DNA from: Archangium violaceum
GTDB lineage: Bacteria > Myxococcota > Myxococcia > Myxococcales > Myxococcaceae
Length of the DNA stretch: 64,000 nucleotides
Direction: 5' to 3'
NCBI RefSeq assembly: GCF_016859125.1
Contig: NZ_CP069338.1
Coordinates: 7,565,501-7,629,500 of the forward strand
Below, one piece after another: positions 44,867 through 52,177 of the stretch. Both the position numbers and the translations under genes were made by a program. How positions within the stretch are numbered: position 1 is the stretch's first letter; each line of letters opens with the position of its first letter. The notes under the pieces were generated by a model, which worked only from the letters and a program-made list of their open reading frames with translations, ran no database searches and was not told the DNA's origin.

Positions 44867-46066
44867 TCAGGGTGTACCCGGGCCGGCCAGGGGAGGGGCG
44901 GGGGGCGAGAGCACCTCGGCGAGCCGGCGCGACAGCCGGGGCCGGCCGCTCGACTCGTTGAGGTGCGTCACGTCGATGAAGTCCTCGGGGGTGAACTCCG
45001 GCGCCTCCGACAGGTCCACCACCGGCACCCCCGTGTCACGCGACAGGCGGGCGACCACCTCGGCGAGCCGCGCGCGGCCTCCGGGAGTGAGCTGGACCCA
45101 GGCGCGGTTGCGCGGGGCGAGCAACAACACGGTGCGCTCCGACACCCCGGCCAGCGCGCGTATCGCCTCCGCGAAGGCGGCCACCTTCCGCTCGTCGAAG
45201 CGCAGCTCCAGCAGATCGCTCGTCCACACCCTCCATTCGAGGTTCCGCTCGAGAAGCTCCGGCGCCGAGCGCATCCGGGCCCAGGCGAGATAGTCCTCGC
45301 GCGTCTCCTCGAAGAAGAGGCGTGACTCGCCCCGGCGCACGGGGTCCCACGCTCGCACGTGCCGTTGCTCCACCCGCTCCTTGCCAGCGCGGATGCGCGC
45401 GACCAGCGCCTGCCGCGCATCGTCCGCGGGGGCGGCTTCATCGAAGAGCTGGTGCTCCAGCATCGAGGTGATGGCCATGGGCGAGTTGTCACCCAGGGCC
45501 TGGAGCGCCGCCAGGTGCGAGGCCTCCTCCGGCGAGCGCAGCGCCGTCTCCACCAGGTCGCCCGGCGTGGCCAGCATCGCGCGCTTCACGTTGGCCATCT
45601 CGTTGAACTTCGCGGACCTTCCCCGGGCCAGGGTGGCCTGGAAGGGGGTGAACTCCACCACCATCAACCGCGCGCGACGTCCGCTGCGCTGGAAGGCCTC
45701 CGCCACCCGGAGCGCCAACAGGCGCTGCACCTCCGGGTCCACCCCCGGGAAGCCCAGGTTGTAGGCGGTGACGCGCGGCCCGCCGAGGTGCGCCTCGAAC
45801 ACCTCCGGAGAGAAGCCGTGCTGGATGAGGGACGAGCCGAAGACGAGCGCCGCGTCCTCCCGCGCGGCGAGCGCCGGGAGCTCCTGGAGGAAGTCCTGGA
45901 TACGCTCGGCCCCCTCGGTGATGTTGGCCTGGGTCTCCCGGTCCATGGTGCGCCCGAGCAGCGCGATGAAGCCGCGCGCCATCGCCCACGCCGCCACCAG
46001 CACGCCGATGCCCACGAGCAGGGCGCGTGCGGCGATCCGGTTTCCAGGGGGGAGGGGAGGGCTCAT
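44867..46066 (-). CDS. Membrane-anchored SGNH-hydrolase-like protein
   Basis: The protein has 399 residues. An N-terminal anchor (ALLVGIGVLVAAWAMARGFI) is followed by a periplasmic domain with VFGSSLIQHGFSPEVFEAHL (block I-like Gly-Ser), TAYNLGFPGVDPEVQR (block II-like Asn-Gly) and a late FIDVTHLNESSGRPRLSRRL, an Asp-x-x-His arrangement as in SGNH/DltD/AlgJ enzymes. This fold often acts as an O-acetyl or acyl transferase/esterase on envelope glycans. The gene is co-directional with the two membrane genes downstream, so a shared envelope role is plausible. Confidence 0.78.
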   Translation of the reverse strand: MSPPLPPGNRIAARALLVGIGVLVAAWAMARGFIALLGRTMDRETQANITEGAERIQDFLQELPALAAREDAALVFGSSLIQHGFSPEVFEAHLGGPRVTAYNLGFPGVDPEVQRLLALRVAEAFQRSGRRARLMVVEFTPFQATLARGRSAKFNEMANVKRAMLATPGDLVETALRSPEEASHLAALQALGDNSPMAITSMLEHQLFDEAAPADDARQALVARIRAGKERVEQRHVRAWDPVRRGESRLFFEETREDYLAWARMRSAPELLERNLEWRVWTSDLLELRFDERKVAAFAEAIRALAGVSERTVLLLAPRNRAWVQLTPGGRARLAEVVARLSRDTGVPVVDLSEAPEFTPEDFIDVTHLNESSGRPRLSRRLAEVLSPPAPPLAGPGTP

Positions 46067-46099
46067 CGGCGCATCGGTTCCAGGGGCTCGCGGGGTGGC

Positions 46100-48025
46100 T
46101 CAGGCGGACTTCGGCTCGGCGGAGGGCTGGGCGCCCTTCTCGGCCACGGGCATGAAGACGCGGAAGGTGGTGCCCTTGCCAACCTCGCTCGACACCTCGA
46201 TGCGCCCACCCATCGCCGTGACGATTCCGTGGCAGATGGAGAGGCCCAGCCCCGTTCCCACTCCCACGGGCTTGGTGGTGAAGAAGGGCTTGAACAGCCG
46301 CTGGAGGTTCTCCGGCGGAATCCCCACGCCCGTGTCCTGCACGGAGATCACCACCCATTCCGCGTCCACGCTCGCGGTGGTGAGGCGGACGTGGTTCGTC
46401 TTCGCATCCCCCTCGGGGATGGCCTGGGCGGCGTTGACGAGCAGGTTGAGGAAGAGCTGTCCCAGCCGCGACTCGTTGCCGAGCACGCGCGGGATCTCCC
46501 CGTACTCCTTCACCAGCTGCGCGCGATGGCGGATCTCACTCCGGGCCAGGCTCGCGCACGAGTCGAGCACCGCGTGGATGTCCACCGGGCCGAAGCGCTC
46601 GTCCTCCCGGCGCGAGAAGCTCCTCAGGTCGCGCACGATGTTGCGCATGCGCTCGCCGCCCTCGAGTGCCTCGCGGAGCGCCTGCTGGATCTCCTTCAGT
46701 TGCTCGAGCGAGAGCGTCCCGCCCGCTTCGGTCTGCTCGCCCAGCTCGTCCACCGCGAAGCGCAGGTTGCTCAGCACGTAGGAGATGGGGTTGTTGAGCT
46801 CGTGGGCCACGCCCGCGGCGAGCGTGCCGAGCGACACCATGCGATCCGTTGCGCGCAGCTTCTCCTGCACCTGCTTGCGCTCGGTGATGTCGCGCGCGAT
46901 GGACACCACCGCGGGCTGGTCATCGAACGGAACGGAGAACGTCACCACCTCGCCCAGCACCTGCTGGCCTCCCCGGTGCCGGAAGTGGACCTCGCGAGCG
47001 GCGCCGGGCTGGCTGGACTCGGCGAGCCGCTCCTGGTCCTCCGGAATGAGGATCTCCTCCACCTTGCGGCCCCGCAGGTCCTCCTCGCGTTCATGGCCCA
47101 GCAGGGCGACGGCCGCCGGGTTGGCGAAGAGCAGGGTCTGATCGCGATGGACGAAGACGGCATCCGGGGTGCGCTCGATGAGGGTGCGGAAGCTGGCCTC
47201 CGAGCGCCGCAAGGCCTCCTGGTCGTGGCTGATCCGCTCGGCCATTTCGTCGAAGGCACGGCCCAGCGAGCCCAGCTCGTCCACCCCGCGCAGCCCGGCG
47301 CGTGCGTTCAGATCTCCTCCGGCGAGCCGGCGGGCGGCGGACTCCAGGCGCTGCACACGCCGCCCCAGCGCGAAGTGGAAGAACAGTCCCAGGACTCCGG
47401 CGATCTGCACCAGCAGGAGGCTCGAGCGGAGCGCGGAACGCTCGGCGCGGTGGCGCTGCGCGGCCTTGAGCTGGGTCAGATCATGCTGGAGATAGAGGAA
47501 GCCCACCCGATCCTCCTGGGGACCCGGGCCGAGGTTGATGGGGGCGTAACCCACCACCCGCGAGCCGTCCTCGTTCACCCGCACGTCCCCGCTCATCCGC
47601 CGCCGGGCGGATTCCATACGGGCGAGGGCCTCCGGGAGCGCGAGCTCCGGCCAGGCCTCCTTCGCCGGTTTGCCGAACTGGGCGAGCCGCGTGGAGGCCA
47701 GCACGTTCCCCTGCTCATCGAGGAGCAGCCCCACCCGCAGGTCGGGACTGGAGCCTAGGCTCGCGACCTCCTCGCGCACCGCTTCGGACTGCCCGGTGCG
47801 CAGCAGGTACTCGAGCGTGCCCTGCAGGTGCGTCATCCGCAGGGTGACGTCCCCGCGCGCATGCTCCTCCACCTGCTGCTCTCGGACCGCCACGTCTCGT
47901 TGCAGGGTGTAGATGCCGAAGACGCAGGCATACGCGAGCAGCAGCAACGGGACGAGCACCCGCAGGGACAGGAGCCGGTGCCATCCGGAATGCCAGAGCC
48001 AGCTCTGTCGTCTGGGCGGGTTCAT
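46100..48025 (-). CDS. Membrane sensor histidine kinase (HAMP-PAS-HisKA-HATPase)
   Basis: The kinase has 641 residues from ATG 48025. Two membrane helices (LRVLVPLLLLAYACVFGIYT and LRSSLLLVQIAGVLGLFFHF) bracket a ~150-residue periplasmic sensor. A HAMP domain (RRLAGGDLNARAGLRGVDEL), a PAS domain (RTPDAVFVHRDQTLLFANPA), HisKA with His408 in LAAGVAHELNNPISYVLSNL and a complete HATPase (LLVNAAQAIPEG, QDTGVGIP, GTGLGLSICHGI) follow. It lies 33 bases downstream of the gene order ending at 46066, on the same strand. No receiver protein is adjacent. Confidence 0.94.
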   Translation of the reverse strand: MNPPRRQSWLWHSGWHRLLSLRVLVPLLLLAYACVFGIYTLQRDVAVREQQVEEHARGDVTLRMTHLQGTLEYLLRTGQSEAVREEVASLGSSPDLRVGLLLDEQGNVLASTRLAQFGKPAKEAWPELALPEALARMESARRRMSGDVRVNEDGSRVVGYAPINLGPGPQEDRVGFLYLQHDLTQLKAAQRHRAERSALRSSLLLVQIAGVLGLFFHFALGRRVQRLESAARRLAGGDLNARAGLRGVDELGSLGRAFDEMAERISHDQEALRRSEASFRTLIERTPDAVFVHRDQTLLFANPAAVALLGHEREEDLRGRKVEEILIPEDQERLAESSQPGAAREVHFRHRGGQQVLGEVVTFSVPFDDQPAVVSIARDITERKQVQEKLRATDRMVSLGTLAAGVAHELNNPISYVLSNLRFAVDELGEQTEAGGTLSLEQLKEIQQALREALEGGERMRNIVRDLRSFSRREDERFGPVDIHAVLDSCASLARSEIRHRAQLVKEYGEIPRVLGNESRLGQLFLNLLVNAAQAIPEGDAKTNHVRLTTASVDAEWVVISVQDTGVGIPPENLQRLFKPFFTTKPVGVGTGLGLSICHGIVTAMGGRIEVSSEVGKGTTFRVFMPVAEKGAQPSAEPKSA

Positions 48026-48204
48026 GGGCGGGCCGGGGCGCAGGATACCAAGCTCGAGCGGGTCCGCCGGGAAGATCCGCCCACTGTCATGTTTCTCAAC
48101 CAGGATGAAAGCGCACGGGCTCTGCTGACTTGACGCCTGCCTCCTCCTCGGACAACCACGCATTCGCCTTCTACGTGAGGCCGCTTCGTCCAGGGCCTCC
48201 GAGC

Positions 48205-49110
48205 TCAATCGAGGAAGCGACGCTCCCAGCGGCGTGTGTCCTCGGAGATTTCGATGGAGGGCCGGGGGGGCTCCTCCCGATAGAGCCAGGGCTCCAGGAC
48301 GCGGGCCAGCTCCCGATACGCTGGCAGCATCTGACCCTGCTCGGTGTCGCCCGCCTCGGGCCATGGGCCGAGGGTGACCACGGCACGCTCTCCGTCCAAC
48401 TCCTGCACGGTGGTTCCCGGTGAGGACAGCCGGGCCCGCAGCGCCGCGGCGCCTCCCAGTTCGCCCAATACGGGTTGCCCCAGGAAGGTCAGCCAGGCGG
48501 GTCCACGCAACCGGGAGCCGAGCCTGAGCGAGAGATGCATCAACTCTGGAATGTCCATGCCTGGATAGCGGATGCCGTACCTACGGAGCTTTCGCTCTAC
48601 TCCCACCAGGTGGATATCACCGTGAAAGGAGAGACCCGCATGGCCAGAGCAGAAGGGGAGGGATGTTGCCAGCTCCAGGGCTAGCTCGCGGAGTCGTCCT
48701 GGCCCGTGCTCTTCCAGGTACTCGGTAGGCAACCAGAAGCCTAGCGCGCAAACCTCCCCTGGGTTTCCTGGCTTGAGGGGAGCATCAGGGTTTTTACCCC
48801 AATACTCGAACCGGTACCGTTGATCGCCTTCCCAGCCCGACAGAGCGACGTGAGTCCGTTGTTGTTCGAGTAGCTCGTGCCGTGTCAGCTCCCAACCCGC
48901 CGCATCGAGATTTCGCCACTCTCCTTCTTCATCCAAATACTGGAGAAGCGTCTGTCTTCCCACGATATTCAGGAACACATCGAGTGATTGCATCACCGCC
49001 TGCGCGATCTCCACATGGGGACGCTTCGTGTAGAAGCACAGACTCAGCCCTTCGCGGATGAGATAGCCGAGTCGTTCGTAGTCGCGAATCCTCGGATAAT
49101 GCTCGCTCAT
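48205..49110 (-). CDS. DUF3396 (type VI immunity-like) protein
   Basis: The protein has 301 residues from the ATG at 49110, chosen because it overlaps the toxin-candidate stop (ATGA). It has no signal peptide. Features such as RIRDYERLGYLIREGLSLCF, LGFWLPTEYLEEHGPGRLRE, LPFCSGHAGLSFHG and RYPGMDIPELMHLSLRLGSR match the DUF3396/TsiV-type family, abundant in myxobacteria and annotated as immunity proteins. Coupling to the lipoprotein nuclease candidate just upstream supports a toxin-neutralising role. Confidence 0.85.
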   Translation of the reverse strand: MSEHYPRIRDYERLGYLIREGLSLCFYTKRPHVEIAQAVMQSLDVFLNIVGRQTLLQYLDEEGEWRNLDAAGWELTRHELLEQQRTHVALSGWEGDQRYRFEYWGKNPDAPLKPGNPGEVCALGFWLPTEYLEEHGPGRLRELALELATSLPFCSGHAGLSFHGDIHLVGVERKLRRYGIRYPGMDIPELMHLSLRLGSRLRGPAWLTFLGQPVLGELGGAAALRARLSSPGTTVQELDGERAVVTLGPWPEAGDTEQGQMLPAYRELARVLEPWLYREEPPRPSIEISEDTRRWERRFLD

Positions 49111-49913
49111 GGAAGGATTCCCCATCGAGGGCTGATGCGTACGGGTTTTACCTCCAGGGCCAACTCGTACATCTCACCCTGGTTGCAGCCATGATGGGGG
49201 GATGTCTCGGAGTACTTCCGCCAGGGTGCGGACTCCTTGCCGTTGTTCACGCAGGGAAACTTGAAGTCATAGACGGCCTGGACATCGAGCGGATCGCCTG
49301 AGTGGAGGACGACATCGGGCCGGAGGGTGCCTCGCAACTCGTCGCCACATCCACGAGCGAGCAGGTCCTTTACCTCCTCGCAGCTCACGTAGGTTGTCTC
49401 CCCCGTTTGATGGTCGTAGCGGTAGCACGGATCCAGGCTGAAGCCTCCGTTTCGCAGTCTGCTCAAGACCGCCCTGGTGCAATCGAGCGCCACCTGGTGC
49501 ATCTCCGTCCCCAGGCGCATGGCCCAGGTCACGCGCCTGCCCTTGGCGTCCACCGTCTCCCTCCTGCATTCGGCGTCCGAGGGACTCGGGCCTTTGAACT
49601 CCGTAGGGTAACGCAGGAGTACCTCCGAGCGCGCCAGGTCGGCGCATCGCTCCAACTCCTCTTCGATGTTCTCCCGTACCTCCGGTTGCAACACCCTCAG
49701 CACCGCGGCTCCCGAACTCACCGCCGTACCCACCGTCTGCACGGGTCCCTTGGCGATCTCCTTCCCCGCCAGGGTGGCGCAGTACCTGGGGTTCCGCAGG
49801 CAGGCACCCGTCAGCGAGTCGCGAGCATAACGCCCGGGGGAGCCGTGATCCGGAGTACTCGCACAAGCTCCAAGCAACAGGCCACCCACGATGGCCAGCC
49901 ACGGTCGAGGCAC
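49107..49913 (-). CDS. Lipoprotein with PD-(D/E)xK nuclease-like C-terminus, candidate contact-delivered toxin
   Basis: The protein has 268 residues. The lipoprotein signal MPRPWLAIVGGLLLGACAS has its lipobox Cys at residue 17. The middle (~40-190) is helical and Cys-containing. The C-terminal part has LRPDVVLHSGDPLDVQAVYD then FKFPCVNNG, giving Asp200 and Asp216-x-Lys218 as in PD-(D/E)xK nucleases; GTEMHQVALDC (Glu137) could supply the helix acid. NQGEMYELAL near the end fits the fold. Together with the DUF3396 partner (4-base overlap) this is the layout of lipoprotein toxin/immunity pairs exchanged by outer-membrane fusion. The nuclease call is by motif only. Confidence 0.75.
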   Translation of the reverse strand: MPRPWLAIVGGLLLGACASTPDHGSPGRYARDSLTGACLRNPRYCATLAGKEIAKGPVQTVGTAVSSGAAVLRVLQPEVRENIEEELERCADLARSEVLLRYPTEFKGPSPSDAECRRETVDAKGRRVTWAMRLGTEMHQVALDCTRAVLSRLRNGGFSLDPCYRYDHQTGETTYVSCEEVKDLLARGCGDELRGTLRPDVVLHSGDPLDVQAVYDFKFPCVNNGKESAPWRKYSETSPHHGCNQGEMYELALEVKPVRISPRWGILP

Positions 49914-49921
49914 GAGCGCCC

Positions 49922-52177
49922 TCAGTTGTTGGAATGGAAGAGGCCCAACTTGCCGGGCAGCCGCCGGAACTCCAGGGAGGGCATGTCGTCGCTGTTGCGG
50001 AACTCCGGAGCGCGCGCGGCCAGCTCCTGGAGCCGCTCGTCACCCACGGCGATCAACTTCTCGAAGCCGGCGAGCCCGTCCTTCAGCCCGATGGGCCCCA
50101 GCAGCGCCCGGCCCTCGTCGTACTGCCGCAGGAACACCTCGCGCTGGTGCGGTTGCAGCGGCTCCATCGAGGCGATGATCGTGAGCCCGTCACCGTACGC
50201 CGGAATGGCCTTCACGTGAGGGAACACCTCGTGGATGCCGTGGTACAGCGACGCGACGTCGGGCCCGAAGATGTGCTGCGTCATCACGCCCCCCGGCCGC
50301 AGGCGAGCGCGCGTCAGCTCGTAGAACTCGCGGCTGAAGAAGCTCGACGCACCCGGCAGGTACGGGTCCGACAGGTTGATGGAGATGATGTCGTAGCGCT
50401 CGGGCGTGGTGGCCAGGAAGTGCCGCCCGTCGGTGACGTGCACCTGGATGCGTGGGTTGTCGAAGTAACGGTGATTGCCCGGGCTGAACAGCCGGGCGTG
50501 CTCGACGAGCGCCGGGACGATCTCCACCGCGTCGATGGAGCGCACCTCGGCCACGCGCGAGAACGCGCCCGCGGTGATGCCGTAGCCGGAGCCGATGTTG
50601 AGCACCTTCTCCAGCCGGGGCGCGTAGAGGGCCGGGAAGTACGCCTGCGACTCCTGCACGTACTGGGTGGTGGGGTCGCCGTACAGGTAGACGAGGTCCG
50701 TGCGGTTGTTGAGCACTCGCAGCCGGCCCTCGCCCATGCTCACCACGCTGAAGATGCCGTGCGCGTCCTCGCTGCGCACCACCGCTCGTTCCGGGTCCAC
50801 CACGGGGGGCACCTCGGTGCTGCGCGGGAGGATGACGGCCAGGAAGCCCAGGCCCGCCGCCGCGGCCAGCGCATGGTCCGCCGGCCTCAAGTGCTGGCGG
50901 AAGGCGTACACCAGCCCTCCGAGCGTCAACACCAGCAGCGCCGAATTGAAGGCGATGAGGCCATTGGAGCCGAGCAGGTTGATGAGCACGTAGCCGCTGG
51001 CGAGCGAACCCACGAGGCTGGCCAGGGTGTTGACGCCATAGACGAGCCCCACCCAGCTCGCCGGGTTGTCGGCACGGGAGGGCCGGGCGGCGAGTGTCAG
51101 CGGGAAGAGCAACCCGAGCGCCGTGGCCGGGAACACCACCATGACGAGGATGAAGAGGACGACCAGGCCCGGGTGGGTCGCCTGGAGGGCGTGGCGCTCC
51201 AGCAGGAACGCGACCGCGAAGGAGATGAGGGTGAGGGCGCACGATTTGAGGAGGATGCGCCACACCGGATTCGGGCCGCGGAGCAGGGCGCCGCTCATGC
51301 GTGCCGCCTGGCCCATGAAGAGGAGGATGAGCGCCAGCGTGATGCTCGTCACGTAGACGCGGTTGCCGAAGCACAGCGAGAGGAAGCGCGTCCAGGTGAT
51401 CTCACACGACAGGGCGATGAAGCCCGAGAAGACCGCGAGCGACAACAGCAACGGGCGGCCGAGGAGCTGGCCCTCCGCGGGAACCGTGGCCTCCACGGTG
51501 CCGCCAGAGAGCTCTTCCCCGGCTCCGGCCGTGACGGGCGGGAATGCGCGGCTGGCCAGCAGGGCGGCGCAGAAGATGAGACCATTCACCGCGGCGGCCA
51601 CCGTGCCAGCCCGGATGCATCCCAGGTAATAGATGAGGACGAAGCTGGCGATGACGCTGCCCGTGGCGCCGCCGATGGTGTTGATGCCATAGAGAGCCGA
51701 CACCTGCCGGCGGTCCGCGACGAGCTGGCTCACCAGCGGCAGCGTCATGCCCATGAGCGTGGTGGGCACGGTGATGAGCGCGGCGCAGAGCGAGAATTGC
51801 GTGAGGAGCAACTTCAGCAGTGGCGCCGTGGGGGAACTGGACAGCGACAGGTAGAAGTCCTGGTGCGTGAAGAGCGTCCAGGTGACGAGCAGGGCGCTGA
51901 GGCCCACCAACGCTTCCACGCTGCCGTAGGCCGCGAGCGGATGCTCGGCCAGCCAACGGCCGCGCTTCAGCAGCCGGGACATCAGGAAGCTGCCGAGCGC
52001 CAGTCCGAGCATGAACACGGTGATGACGCACGACATCGAATAGATGGTGCTGCCAAGGATGATGCCGAACCCACGCAGCCAGATGATCTGGAACACGAGG
52101 GACGTCATCCCCGTGCAGAACAGGAGCGCGCAGAGGAAGCGGAAATGGGGGCGGCTGAGCGTCGTCGGGGCCGTCAT
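49922..52177 (-). CDS. Fused MFS-type membrane protein and spermidine synthase-like domain (1)
   Basis: The protein has 751 residues. The first ~470 contain about 12 membrane segments (GMTSLVFQIIWLRGFGIILG, ITVFMLGLALGSFLMSRLLK). The C-terminal ~270 residues are an aminopropyltransferase/methyltransferase fold: VLNIGSGYGITAGAFSRVAE, VEIVPALVEHARLFSPGNHR, IQVHVTDGRHFLATTPERYD and ISINLSDPYLPGASSFFSRE. Fused proteins of this kind are common in deltaproteobacteria; their substrate is not established and polyamine synthesis should not be assumed. It overlaps the next fused gene by 4 bases. Confidence 0.88.
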   Translation of the reverse strand: MTAPTTLSRPHFRFLCALLFCTGMTSLVFQIIWLRGFGIILGSTIYSMSCVITVFMLGLALGSFLMSRLLKRGRWLAEHPLAAYGSVEALVGLSALLVTWTLFTHQDFYLSLSSSPTAPLLKLLLTQFSLCAALITVPTTLMGMTLPLVSQLVADRRQVSALYGINTIGGATGSVIASFVLIYYLGCIRAGTVAAAVNGLIFCAALLASRAFPPVTAGAGEELSGGTVEATVPAEGQLLGRPLLLSLAVFSGFIALSCEITWTRFLSLCFGNRVYVTSITLALILLFMGQAARMSGALLRGPNPVWRILLKSCALTLISFAVAFLLERHALQATHPGLVVLFILVMVVFPATALGLLFPLTLAARPSRADNPASWVGLVYGVNTLASLVGSLASGYVLINLLGSNGLIAFNSALLVLTLGGLVYAFRQHLRPADHALAAAAGLGFLAVILPRSTEVPPVVDPERAVVRSEDAHGIFSVVSMGEGRLRVLNNRTDLVYLYGDPTTQYVQESQAYFPALYAPRLEKVLNIGSGYGITAGAFSRVAEVRSIDAVEIVPALVEHARLFSPGNHRYFDNPRIQVHVTDGRHFLATTPERYDIISINLSDPYLPGASSFFSREFYELTRARLRPGGVMTQHIFGPDVASLYHGIHEVFPHVKAIPAYGDGLTIIASMEPLQPHQREVFLRQYDEGRALLGPIGLKDGLAGFEKLIAVGDERLQELAARAPEFRNSDDMPSLEFRRLPGKLGLFHSNN

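Noticed and set aside
45359-47758. 799-codon plus-strand open frame
   Set aside because: It is antisense to the SGNH-like and histidine kinase genes, with no family features.
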